Positions 1-10,375 of a DNA stretch of 64,000 nt are shown piece after piece (positions within the stretch are counted from its first letter, which is position 1; each line of letters begins with the position of its first letter). Made by a program: the position numbers and the translations under genes. The stretch is from positions 69,244,054 through 69,308,053 of the forward strand of contig CM067081.1 of NCBI GenBank assembly GCA_034008185.1, given 5' to 3'. Source of the stretch: Gorsachius magnificus. Lineage: Eukaryota; Chordata; Aves; Pelecaniformes; Ardeidae. Below the pieces are notes generated by a model. That model saw nothing but the letters and a program-made list of their open reading frames with translations. It was not told the DNA's origin and made no database searches.

Positions 1-7
1 AATGCAT

Positions 8-215
8 TTAAAATCATACAGCCAGAGGGCTGGAAGGATTCTTAAGAGATTCGTTGGTGTCCATCACCCCCCTTCCCCAGTACGCAGTAAATGCAGGACA
101 AGTATTCCTTGACCAGCCTGAGAGTTACTGTCTAATAGAAAGATATTTCATATCCCTGAACAACCTGCTCCATTATTTCAATTCTTATATCCTTACAAAC
201 CTTTCAGTAGCATCT
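8..215 (-). mobile_element. Old CR1-type LINE 3' relic
   Basis: The plus strand has the scrambled order expected of a reversed CR1 tail: a degraded 'ggctggaagg...ttaagagatt' block, then the 'gaccagcctg' and 'aacaacctgctccatt' blocks that mirror CR1 RT C-terminal and tail sequence. Divergence is high, so the boundaries and family are tentative. Confidence 0.4.
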
Positions 216-424
216 GATCTAAAACTTCATTTCTAGAAATTGTTTCCTTTTGTCTGCCCATTAGTGTAAGGGTATGCAAGCACAATTAGTCACAACTGCT
301 TTTCTTTACTACCTTTAAAAACTGTTCACATGCCTGTTCTCAATATTTCTGTATCTTGGTTTAACAAAACCAGCACAAAGACCAGAATATACCTGAGGTC
401 GGGTGTTCTGCACCTCTACTTACC

Positions 425-786
425 TGTCCCACCACAAGATCTGAAGGGGGTCCAGAGAAGGGCCACCAAGATGATCAAAGGACTGGGAAGCCTGCCATAT
501 GAAGGCAGGCCGAGAGAACTGGGTTTGTTCAGCCTGGAAAAAAGGAGGCTTAGAGGGAATCTCATCACTGTGTACCAGTATTTAAAGGGTGGCTACAAAG
601 AAGATGGAGACTCCCTTTTCACAAGGAGTCACATGGACAAGATGAGGGGTAATGGGTACAAGTTAATCCTCAGAAGATTCTGATTGGACATGACAGGAAA
701 ATTTTTCACCATGAGAACAATCAACTGTTGGAATAATCTCCCCCGGGGAGTGGTTGACTCTGCCACACTGGACATTTCGACGAAGC
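425..786 (+). mobile_element. Older CR1 LINE, 5' piece of an interrupted copy (RT C-terminus)
   Basis: The translation from about 440 reads as the C-terminal part of a CR1 reverse transcriptase ([43 protein letters not shown]), with one in-frame TGA at 681-683. The similarity stops near 780-786, just after the words for LD-I, before the usual CR1 3' tail. The tail of the same subtype reappears at 4640, on the far side of the younger CR1, so the two pieces look like one element split by an insertion. Confidence 0.8.
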
Positions 787-1691
787 CACTGGTGGCAGAG
801 CTGAAAGAAGAGGTGGAGAGATTAAGGAGTATTAGAGAATGCGAGATGGAGATAGACTGGTGGAGCCGCACTCTACCATCCCTCAGGCCGCGGCAACAGA
901 CAGAGGCTCCACAGGTAGCAGAGGATCCTCTGTCCTCTTGCCGGCAGGCAGAAGCTAGAGACCCAAGAGATGATGAGGGATGGAAAAAGGTTTCTGCTCG
1001 GGGCAGGAGGAGAGTCCCCTCCCGGGCTCCTTCACCTTCCCAGCTGCCCTTGCGTAACAGCTATGGGGCTCTGGAAGTTGAGGGCCAGGCAACTGAAGAT
1101 GGGGATGAAGGCCCAACCAGGGGGTTGGCTAGGGAGAGACGGTCACCCCTACCTATCAAGACCGACTATACAAAGAAAAAAAGAAGGGTAATTGTTGTGG
1201 GTGATTCCCTTCTGAAGGGAATGGAGGGCCCGATATGCCACCCGGACCCATCCCGTAGGGAAGTCTGCTGCCTCCCTGGGGCCCGGATCAGGGACATTGC
1301 CAAGAGACTCCCTGGTCTGGTACGGCCCTCTGACTACTATCCGCTCTTGATTATACAGGCAGGCAGCGATGAATTGCCAGAGAGAAGCCCCAAATTGATC
1401 AAAAGGGACTTCAGGGCACTAGGGAAAATGGTTGAAGGATCAGGAGCGCAGGTAGTGCTCTCCTCGATCCCATTAGTGTCAGGAGGGAACACGGAAAGGA
1501 ATAGGAAAGCTAGAGCGGTTAACATGTGGCTCAAAGGTTGGTGCCATTGGAAGGGCTTGGGCTTCTTTGACCATGGAGAGGTTTTCATGGCACCGGGCCT
1601 GTCGAGAACAGACGGTACCCAGCTCTCTCGGAAGGGAAATAGGATCCTCGCTCATGAACTGGCAGGGCTTGCAGAGAAGGCTTTAAACTAG
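787..1691 (+). pseudogene. CR1 ORF1 fragment with SGNH esterase-like domain
   Basis: CR1 ORF1 encodes an RNA-binding/esterase protein. The remaining part opens with LVAELKEEVERLRS, a coiled-coil-like stretch, followed by a low-complexity Arg/Pro/Ser linker. A C-terminal SGNH-hydrolase-like domain then starts at about 1189 with IVVGDSLLKG (the GDS nucleophile block). The N-terminal part of ORF1 is absent. The frame is open into the upstream older CR1 by chance and ends at TAG 1689-1691. Two esterase blocks look altered against the family as I remember it: AGSDE stands where a G-x-N-D block is expected, and DGTQLS where the catalytic histidine (DGxHLS) is expected. The domain is probably catalytically dead. 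Confidence 0.8.
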
Positions 1692-1753
1692 GCCTGAAGG
1701 GGGGAGGGGATATAAACAGACTCATTAGAGAGGAGCCTGGGGGCGTCACCCCA

Positions 1754-4546
1754 TTGCTGGGGGTGAAACTGTCAGCCCAGCTCAAGTGCGTCTACACTAA
1801 TGCACGCAGCATGGGCAACAAACGGGAGGAGCTGGAAGCCATTGTAAGGCAGGATGGTTATGATGTAGTCGCCATCACAGAAACGTGGTGGGATGCCTCC
1901 CATGACTGGAGTGCTGCGATGGATGGCTACAAACTCTTCAGAAGGGACAGGCAAGGAAGGAGAGGTGGTGGGGTGGCTCTGTATGTTATGGAGTGTTTAG
2001 ATTGTACAGAGCTTGACACTTGTGGTGAGGCAGAATGCTTATGGGTGAGGATGAGGGGGAAGGCCAACAAGAAAGATATCCTGTTGGGAGTCTGTTACAG
2101 ACCACCCGACCAGGATGAGGACGTTGACGAAGAATTCTACAAGCGGCTGGCAGGAGTCTCTCAGTCACGAGCTCTTGTACTTGTGGGGGACTTCAACTTC
2201 CCAGACATCTGCTGGAAATACAATACAGCAGAAAGGAAACAGTCCAGAAGGTTCCTGCAGTGTGTGGAAGATAACTTCCTGACACAGCTGGTAAGTGAGC
2301 CTACCAGCGGAAGTGCCCTGCTTGACCTCCTGTTCACTAACAGAGAAGGACTGGTGGGAGAGGTGGTGGTTGGAAATCATCTAGGCCTTAGTGATCATGA
2401 AATGGTAGAGTTTTCGATCTTTGGTGAGGTAAGGAAGGGGGTCAGCAAGATCGCCACCATGGATTTCCGGAGGGCAGACTTTGACCTGCTCAGAACACTG
2501 GTTGGGAGAGTCCCTTGGGAGATAGTCCTGAAGGGAAAAGGGGTCCAGGAAGGCTGGGTGTTTTTCAAGGAAGAAGTCTTAAAGGCATAGGACCAGGCTG
2601 TCCCCATGTGCCGTAAGACAAATTGGCAGGGAAGACGACCGGCCTGGCTGGACAGAGGACTACTAGTGCGACTAAGGGAAAAAAGGAGAGCTTACCAGCT
2701 CTGGAAGAAGGGGCAGGCAACCCAAGAAGAGTACAGGGATCTTGTCAGGTTATGCAGAGAGGAGATTAGAAAGGCAAAAGCCCAGCTGGAATTTAACCTG
2801 GCCACTGTTGTAAGGGATAATAAGAAGAGTTTTTATAAATATGTTAACAGCAAAAAGAGAGCCAGGGAGAACCTCCATCCTCTAGTGGATGCAAGGGGGA
2901 ACATTGCCGCTAAGGATGAGGAAAAGGCTGAGATACTCAACGCCTTCTTTGCCTCGGTCTTTAATGGCCCAACAAGTTATCCCCAGGGTACCCAGCCTCC
3001 TGAGCTGGAAGATGGGGACAGAGAGTGGAATGAACCCCCCATAATCCAGGAGGAAGCAGTCTTTGACCTGCTATGCCACCTGGACATCCACAAGTCTATG
3101 GGGCCGGATGGGATCCACCCAAGAGTGCTGAAGGAGTTGGCAGAGGAGCTTGCCAAGCCACTCTCTATCATTTATCAGCAGTCCTGGAGAACAGGGGAGG
3201 TCCCAGATGACTGGAGGTTGGCAAATGTGACGCCTCTCTTCAAGAAGGGCCAGAAGGAGGATCCGGGGAACTACAGACCAGTCAGCCTAACCTCAGTACC
3301 GGGGAAGATTATGGAGCGGTTTATCTTGAGCGTGCTCACCAGGCACATGGAGGACAATCAGGGGATCAGGCCCAGTCAGCATGGGTTCACGAAAGGCAAG
3401 TCTTGCCTAACCAACCTGATTTCCTTCTATGACCAGGTGACCCGCCTGGTAGATGAGGGAAAGGCTGTGGATGTTGTCTACCTGGACTTCAGCAAAGCCT
3501 TCGACACAGTCTCCCATAGCATTCTCCTGGAGAAGATGGCAGTTCATGGCCTAGATGGATGTACTCTTCCCTGGGTTAAAAACTGGCTGGGTGGCCGAGC
3601 CCAGAGAGTCGTGGTGAATGGAGCTAAATCCAGTTGGCGGCTGGTCACAAGCGGTGTCCCCCAAGGCTCAGTTTTAGGGCCGGTCTTGTTTAATATCTTT
3701 ATCAATGACCTGGATGAGGGGATTGAGTGTGCCCTCAGTAAATTTGCAGATGACACCAAACTGGGTGGGCGTGTTGATCTGCTGGAGGGGAGGAGGGCTC
3801 TGCAAAGGGACCTGGACAGGCTGGATCGATGGGCCGAGGCCAATTGTATGAGGTTCAACAAGGCCAAGTGCCGGGTCCTGCACTTTGGTCACAACAACCC
3901 CATGCAGCGCTACAGGCTTGGGGAAGAGTGGCTGGAAAGCTGCCTGGTGGAAAAAGACCTGGGGGTGCTGGTTGACAGCCGACTGAATATGAGCCAGCAG
4001 TGTGCCCAGGTGGCCAAGAAGGCAAATGGCATCCTGGCCTGTATCAGGAATAGTGTGGCCAGCAGGAGTAGGGAAGTGATCGTGCCCCTGTACTCGGTGC
4101 TGGTGAGGCCACACCTCGAATACTGTATTCAGTTTTGGGCCCCTCACTACAAGAAAGATGTTGCCTTGCTGGAACAGGTCCAGAGGAGAGCAACCAAGCT
4201 GGTGAGGGGTCTGGAACACAAGTCATACGAGAAGCGGCTGAGGGAACTGGGGTTATTTAGTCTGGAGAAGAGGAGGCTGAGGGGAGACCTGATTGCCCTC
4301 TACAACTACCTGAAAGGAGGCTGTAGCGAGGTGGGGGTCGGCCTCTTCTCCCTGGTAACAGATGATAGGACGAGGGGGAATGGCTTGAAGCTGCGCCAGG
4401 GCAGGTTTAGGCTAGACATTAGGAAAAACTTCTTCACCGAGAGGGTTGTCAGGCTCTGGAATGGGCTGCCCAGGGAGGTGGTGGAGTCCTCATCCCTGGA
4501 GGTATTTAAAAGAAGGATAGATGTGGTGCTTAGGGACATGGTTTAG
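1754..4546 (+). pseudogene. CR1 ORF2 endonuclease-reverse transcriptase, one in-frame stop
   Basis: ORF2 encodes the protein that nicks the target and copies the element RNA at the insertion site. Counting codons from 1754, the apurinic-type endonuclease shows ITETWWD (Glu43), GDFN (145-148) and SDH (213-215). The reverse transcriptase shows [10 protein letters not shown] (motif A, Asp578), [10 protein letters not shown] (motif B) and FADD (664-667, motif C). TAG at 2588-2590 (codon 279) separates the domains; both halves are in the same frame and otherwise open, so there is no frameshift over 2.8 kb. The frame could open further upstream than the TTG at 1754, since no ATG start is evident. 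It ends at TAG 4544-4546. All catalytic motifs are kept, but the full-length protein cannot be made without read-through. Confidence 0.93.
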
Positions 4547-4639
4547 TGGTGGGATGGCAGTGCTAGGTTAACGGTTGGACTCGATGATCCTTAAAGGTCT
4601 TTTCCAACCGAGGTGATTCTAATTTATATCAACACGTTT

Positions 4640-4706
4640 TTTTCCAAAGTTTGGACCAGATGATCCTTGAGGTCCCTTCCAACCTAGGATTCTTGATTCT
4701 ATGATC
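4640..4706 (+). mobile_element. Older CR1 LINE, 3' tail (continuation of the piece at 425-786)
   Basis: The sequence 'tttggaccagatgatccttgaggtccc...ttccaacctagg' ending in ATTCT/ATGAT words is a CR1 3' terminus of a different subtype from the element that ends at about 4625. It is the same subtype as the copy at 35664-35798. With the RT piece at 425-786 it forms the outer element of a nested insertion. About 90 bases expected between the two pieces are missing. Confidence 0.75.
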
Positions 4707-4844
4707 TATTCTGTTTGCAAAGGTTCCTTTCCCCAAAGTTTGTGACTCGCCATGCAAGTTGTTTATCCATCCTGTATGATTTCTCCCATCTAAGCAAAGC
4801 TCTGCACTTTCCTTGACCAATCCTGATGTTCACTGACAGTTTTA

Positions 4845-5115
4845 GACATAGATTCCTACTCCATCATCCAAATTGTCAATGAAAATGCTGAAAGCACTTG
4901 ACAGATCTCCATGAAATGGGCACCTGCGGGGAATCCTTTAAGACAGTATTTCCCTAGTTACTAAAAGCACGTCATGTATCAAGAACTTGAGTTATATCAT
5001 GATGACAATTTCCCTTCTATCCACTACACCAGGTTACCTGTCAAAATGAAATTGAGTACAGTTTGTTTTGGACAACTTTTGACAAACCCATGTTGGCAGT
5101 TCTGACCCAGAACAC
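4845..5115 (-). mobile_element. Old CR1 reverse-transcriptase relic
   Basis: Read on the minus strand, this corresponds to the middle of CR1 RT. The plus strand shows 'gacaaacccatgttggc' (the HGFxKG region), 'caccaggttacctgtcaaaatgaaattgag' and 'caatgaaaatgctgaaagcac' followed by a degraded 'ggggaatcc', in the order seen in intact reversed CR1 copies such as 42043-44870. It is heavily diverged with no open frame. Confidence 0.55.
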
Positions 5116-5524
5116 TCAACTGCAAAGGGACCAAAGCCTTTTTTAGAATAGTGAGAGAAAAAACAAACTTAAAAAAGGAAAAAAAAAAGAACCCTCTACC
5201 TCCTCTTTGGTGTAGCCCAACCATGACTTAATGAGGTATCTATAAAGAGGAGGTAGTCGAACATGTCCAGGTAATGGATCTTTGGGAAACAAAACTTCTT
5301 GCCTGACATTTCTGCAGTAAATGCTCAGACTGCTGGATAGCAAAGATGGTCTTCTCTTATAAATCCTCATTTTCCATAACTGGTAAGATTGCTCTTTCTT
5401 GTCATGAGTGGATATCAGCTCTATTTCTAAAAATGATGTGAACATCCTAAGCATTAAGAAGTTCTTCGAATATGAGAAAAACAGGAAGCCAGACTGAAAA
5501 CTGGTGGGGTCATGCAATGATCAA

Positions 5525-5770
5525 GGTATGAAAGATGTACTCGGAGCTAAGAAGGCTCTAGGACAGAAGTGCCATGAATTCCTTGCATCAGTCTTCACCG
5601 CCAAAGATATTGGGAAGGTCCTGTGAATTCTTTGTAGCAGATATATTAGAGGACCTAGATCAATTTGCGGTAAAAATGCATGAAGTATTAGACCAAGTAA
5701 ATATGTTAGTGGATAACGGGGAGCCAGAGGGGAATGGGCTGCAGAGAGGGGCCAGGTTTGCACAGACTTC
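5525..5770 (+). mobile_element. Old CR1/L3-like relic (start of the RT region)
   Basis: The plus strand reads 'catgaattccttgcatcagtcttcaccgccaaagat', the degenerate form of the CR1/L3 words for N-(E/A)-F-F-A-S-V-F-T-A-K that precede the polymerase domain. A 'gaccaagtaaatatgttagtggataac' block follows. Stops and indels break every frame. Confidence 0.5.
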
Positions 5771-7009
5771 CTAGACAGCATCTGCCATAGTCACTGTCAG
5801 GAGCAGAATACCAGGGCAATGGACCACTGGTGGGGCACCCCTATGCTCCAGAGGGACAGCCAGGGGAACTGTATACAGAATTCAGCATAGACAACAATGG
5901 TCTCATTGAAGACTTTGCCTTACCATGTTTGTATGAAAAAATTAAGCTAGAGATTATGAACACTTCAGCTGTTGGTGTCTTTCTGGATCTTTAAGATTTA
6001 TCTCCTTCCACGACCTACTTGTATTCAAAAATAACAGATGTTACATATGTCACTTTATGCTGAAGAGGCACTCCTGACTTCATAATTTACTTCATCATCT
6101 CTATATACTTACTTGTTGCTAGAATGACATTTTTTACATGTATGCTATTGACATCAAGGAAGTAAATTAATCTTCCTTTGAAGGCAATAGCCACAATTAT
6201 TTCATCTTGTGGACACATAATGAAGAGAGACAAAAACAGATTTCTGAAAGATTTTTTTTTTTCCTCTCAAAGACATTTTTGTGTAACAAACTTGAACAAC
6301 TAACTTAGACATCTATTAAGACCATCAATGGCAGGTAATGGTTAAAATTGCACAGACCATTCATCTGAGAAGGGGGTTACCTACAGAATATTTGCAGCTG
6401 ACTTTGCAACAGGCCGCCACTGGTCTTCACTGAAACAAAGTTCACCAAGCTCACTTTAAGGCAGGTCAGTGATTTCTATAGAGACACCAGCATCACTTAG
6501 GGAAAAAGTGGCAGTTTTATAGCCCAGCTAGAGACCTACTAGCATGTCTAGGAGAGAGCCAAGCATTTGTAAAAGTGATGAGCTGTGTTAACTTCACCAC
6601 TCTTAGGTAAATCCTTGTCATTTCTCTGCAGAAAGAGCACAATACAGATAGTGCTGCAGCACAACTGTAAAGTATACTGACACTGAGTTATGGTGTTGAC
6701 AGGGAAGAGAGATACATTACACGTTAAAAGTAAAAATGTGCAACTTTGCAAAAATTGGTTAGTTGACAAAATCCATTTCAGTTTTAAGTGTGAACTGTAA
6801 TCACATGTAAAGCAAAATGTAGGAGACGGCTGGTTTCCAATAGGCATACTCACTTTGGAAGAAAAGAGTGAAAAACACCAATAGCCTATTACATTATATT
6901 GGCTTTGATAGTACTTGCTTTTTTTTTATCTTGACAGTTCCAAGTGCTCTGAGTTTGTAAATTAGCATTATTATGGCGAAGAAACAATTTGAGCAAGAAA
7001 AAGACTAAA
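5771..7009. other. Noncoding stretch, nothing recognised
   Basis: AT-rich sequence, inferred to be part of opsin intron 2. I see no convincing exon, RNA gene or transposon, only short homopolymer runs. Confidence 0.5.
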
Positions 7010-7014
7010 GTAAC

Positions 7015-7552
7015 TGTTGTGGTTTAACCTGTCAGGCAGCTAAACACCACCCAGCCATTTGCTCACACCCACCTGCAGTGGGATGGGGGAGGGAATGTGA
7101 AAAAAGGTAAAAATCATGGGTTGAGATAAAGAGAATTTAGTAAGACAGAAAAGGAAGGGAAAATAATAACGATAAAAGAATATACAAAACAAGTAAAGCA
7201 CAATGCAGTTGCTCACCACCTGCTGACTGATGCCCAGCCAGCTCCCTAGCAGCTGCTGCCCCCCTGGCCAACCTCCCCAGTTTTTTGTTCAGCATGACAT
7301 CACATGGTCTGGAGTAGCCCTTTGGCCAGTTGGGGTCAGCTGTCCTGGCTGTGCCCCCTTCCAGCTTCTTGTGCACCCCCAGCCTCCTTGCTGGGAGAGC
7401 AGGAAAAGCTGAAAAGTCCTCAACTTAGTGTAAGCCCTGCTCAGCAACAACCAAACCATCAGTGTGTTAGCAACATTCCTCTCATCCTAAATCCAAACCA
7501 CAGCACTATGCCAGCTACTAGGAAGATAATTAACTCTATCCCAGCCAGGACA
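7015..7552. mobile_element. Solo LTR of an avian endogenous retrovirus, copy 1
   Basis: The element starts TGTTGTGGTTTAACCTG, ends CCAGCCAGGACA, and is flanked by the 5-bp direct repeat GTAAC (7010-7014 and 7553-7557). TG...CA ends and a 5-bp target duplication mark an LTR insertion; 5 bp is typical of ERVL-type elements. The internal order (GTGGGATGGGGGAG, GGGTTGAGAT, CATGACATCACATGG, TGGGGTCAGCTGTCCTGGCTG, ATTAACTCTATCCCAGCC) matches a family I remember as widespread in neoavian birds (TguLTR5-like). No gag, pol or env sequence is next to it, so it is a solo LTR. The direction is uncertain: an ATTAAA-like poly(A) signal in copy 2 lies on the minus strand. Confidence 0.85.
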
Positions 7553-7557
7553 GTAAC

Positions 7558-8267
7558 TTCTTAGAAGATGACTGGGATATAAGATAGCTGTTATTGGAAC
7601 TTTAGTTCTAACTAGTACTGGTTTTCCCTCAAATTTGTTTCTAGTTTGTGGAAGGGGAGGAGTACAGCAAGTGCATGACTATATTGTCATTACTCTGTTG
7701 CTCTACAAAAGGTAGCACTTTTATGATTTCTGCAGGTAGCACAGATTTGTGGGTTGTAGGGGAAAATGAAGAATAACACAGTACTGATAGCAACTGAAAA
7801 TAATCAATACTGATTCCAAATTTTGTATCCAGGCGGAAAAATTGCTACCACACTGTAATGGTTCATTTGAGCTATTTGCCACGCATTCTCACATACCCCG
7901 AGGGGACAGACATAAGGGTGCAGTAGCAGACTTGTATGAATTAAAACTAGATGATGGCTATTCTTTAGCATATTTTAATATTTCTGTGTGGTGGTTAAAA
8001 TCCTGTAAGAGTGGAGTGGCAGTTTAGCAGATAACAAACTGGTCTTCTGCCAGTGAGACCACTGACTATATCTAAGAAGGTATCAGTTCATACAGCTGCA
8101 GGCTTTGTTCAGGAGCAATCTAAGAGTAATCTCATATAGGGGTTAAAGATACAGTGCCATTAGAATGATTCAGTCAGCAAACATTATTAGGTAGCTATAA
8201 CTTGATGTGTGCATTTAGATGAAAACAATTGTTACCAGCAAGCCTTCTGTTGACTGACCCTAACATG
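7558..8267. other. Noncoding stretch, nothing recognised
   Basis: Inferred opsin intron 2 sequence between the LTR and the purine tract. No exon-like or repeat signature was seen. Confidence 0.45.
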
Positions 8268-8491
8268 AACAGGATAGAGAAGGAGGGAATAGCATAGGAG
8301 AGGATGGAAGAGGAGGGGAAAATAGAGGGAGGGAAGAGGGGAAAGGAGGATAAAAGGTTAGGGAAAAGGAAAAGGGAAGGGAAACGGAGGAAGAAGAAAG
8401 GGAAGGGGAAGGGGAAAAGGAAGGGGAAGGGGAAGAGGAAGGGAAAGGGGAAGGGGAAAGCAAGGGCAAGGGCAAGGGCAAGGGCAAGGAA
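8268..8491 (+). repeat. Purine-only tract with (GGGAAG)-like and (CAAGGG) repeats
   Basis: Over 220 bases the plus strand is almost entirely A and G, made of GGAAGGGGAAGGGG-type units. It ends in four exact CAAGGG copies from 8461 to 8484. Long purine/pyrimidine mirror tracts can form triplex (H-DNA) structures. The open frames here (Lys/Gly/Arg runs on plus, Pro/Phe/Ser runs on minus) are artefacts of the repeat. Confidence 0.95.
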
Positions 8492-10134
8492 GGACTTGGT
8501 GTGGCACAATCAGCTTTTGATTGCTTATGGAAGTATTAATGGGAATTCATAGCTGATGCCCTGCTTCTGAAACATTATCTATACATGCAGGGAATACAGT
8601 GGGACTGTATATGGGCCATGGTGCTTTCCAGCTTCGATCATATTATAATCTTGGAGTCTGAGATTTCAGCTTGAAGAAGTTGAGTGTCTCTTCCTAGGCT
8701 TCACTTCTCCCCAAAAATATTTCTTTTGGTCCCAATTAGTTGTTCTTGGTGATTAAGTGACTGGCCAACTCAGCAATCAGTTTCTCAGCAGCAGTTATGC
8801 CTGTTATCTTTTCCTCTACAAAAGGCATACTGAAAAAGAAGCAATGTAGCTGTATGAGTCTGTGTGTATCCTTTCTCCGTGTTGATTTTTTAATTTAAAA
8901 GTTCTGAAAAATTAATCATAGGTTTTACTTTAAAGATAAAGGAAATGCTAAGCCCCATTTCTGCCATTTTCCTAATCAGTTGCCTAAATTCATTTTCAAA
9001 TGAATTTTCCCTGCTGCGATGAAAGGGTCAGTGCATTAAATCCTTCACAGACAAATCTCTTCTCTTAAATATTTTAATAAATAGGCTTGGTCACAAAGAA
9101 CCAATTATAAAATAAATAGTAAGTTTGAGTAAATACTGTTCTCCATTATATTTAATCTGGAATCACATTGCTGTCATAATTTTCCAGCTGGCCTTAGAAA
9201 ATGCCCAAACTAAAGGATTTTATACAATACTTGGTATCCAATGCCATGAAACTGAAGTGAAACCCACCCCCCCGGCCCATTTTCAAAACAAAGGGTGTCC
9301 TTTTTATCAGCTGGAGGGATTAACCTCTGAACCAGGCTTTCCAGGAAAGTCGTAGAAAATTTCTGAATCTCCTTATATCAAGGATGGATGCATTTCTGGT
9401 CAATGGACTTGTGCTTTGTCAAACACATATTAGTTTGAATGTGAAGGAACTCAGAGAAAAATTTTGGCCGCAGGTTGGAAGACCAGATAATCTAAGAATA
9501 CTTTTTGGAGTTGAATTCTTATAAATCCATACACAAGGTTGCTAAAGTAAACAGGATCTGTGAGCATAATGTGAACAATAAGGAAACAAAGCCAACAACA
9601 AAAATAATGTAGAAAACCCATCTTAAAGAAACAGAGCTTCTTGAGCTGTGTTTACAGGTTACTTTTCAAAAACTGAAGACAGCCTACATGAAAAGAAGTG
9701 ATTATGTTTAGAATCACAAATACAGCTAATTATAAATATTGGTTAATTGCTATGATGTAACCTGGAAGGTGAGTGAGACCAGTGAATCTTATCACCAAAA
9801 CTCTACATACATGGCAATGCCTTTATTTACTTGTACGGCAGTTTGGTGCACACAGCCTGTCCAGGAGGATTATCAGCATACCACAGCTCATAAAACCCTC
9901 TAAATTTTCAACAGCAGAAATTTTAGCTTAATGAGCTAAATTTTCTTCTTGTACTTCCTAGCAATTCCTCTTGATGTGTACAACTATGTCAGAAGCACCA
10001 GAAAAAAGGATAAAGAGTCAAAATGCGGAACCACTCTGAAATGTAGCACCAAAATGGAAAGATTATAATGTTTGAACACTGTTTTCTAACGATGTTTCTC
10101 TCACTGTTTCATCTCTCCTTGAAAGCTACTTCTG
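8492..10134. other. Noncoding stretch, nothing recognised
   Basis: AT-rich inferred intron 2 sequence. No exon, RNA gene or identifiable transposon was found. Confidence 0.45.
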
Positions 10135-10375
10135 TAGCTCTGATCACACTCATCACCCTTTTTTGTGCCTTTTCTGTTTCTCTTACATAATTTTCAAATA
10201 GATGACCAGAATTCCTTGCAATATTCAAGCATATACAATGATACGACAACATCGGGGGTCTTTCAATCCCTTTCCTAGTACTTTCTAATGTCTTACTTAT
10301 TCTTTTGATTTTCCTGAACAGATAACTGAATTTTTCACAAAATTACTCAGACTCCACGATGTCTTCGAAGAGTGG
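10135..10375 (-). mobile_element. Old CR1/L3-like relic (RT C-terminal region)
   Basis: The plus strand contains 'gatgaccagaattccttgcaatattcaagcatatacaatga', the diverged reverse complement of the CR1/L3 RT segment for R-P-H-L-E-Y-C-x-Q-F-W. It is followed by 'tccctttcctagtactttctaatgtcttacttattctttt', which matches the order in other reversed old copies. No open frame remains. Confidence 0.55.

Larger units (their letters stand above)
787..4625 (+). mobile_element. Nearly complete young CR1 LINE (5'-truncated in ORF1)
   Basis: This is a non-LTR retrotransposon of the CR1 clade carrying most of ORF1 (787-1691), ORF2 (1754-4546) and a short 3' UTR with the familiar end 'ggttggactcgatgatcctt...ttccaaccgaggtgattct'. 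The 5' UTR and the start of ORF1 are missing, as is usual for CR1 copies that stop reverse transcription early. It inserted into an older CR1 in the same orientation. ORF1 is open over its whole remaining length and ORF2 has one stop, so the insertion is young compared with the other copies in the window. Confidence 0.93.

Noticed and set aside
2606..4546. Treating the CR1 reverse transcriptase frame as a separate host gene
   Set aside because: It is in frame with the upstream endonuclease, separated only by one TAG, and carries a CR1 3' end; it is transposon sequence.
8195..8552. Lys/Gly/Arg-rich plus-strand and Pro/Phe/Ser-rich minus-strand open frames
   Set aside because: They are translations of the purine repeat and not genes.
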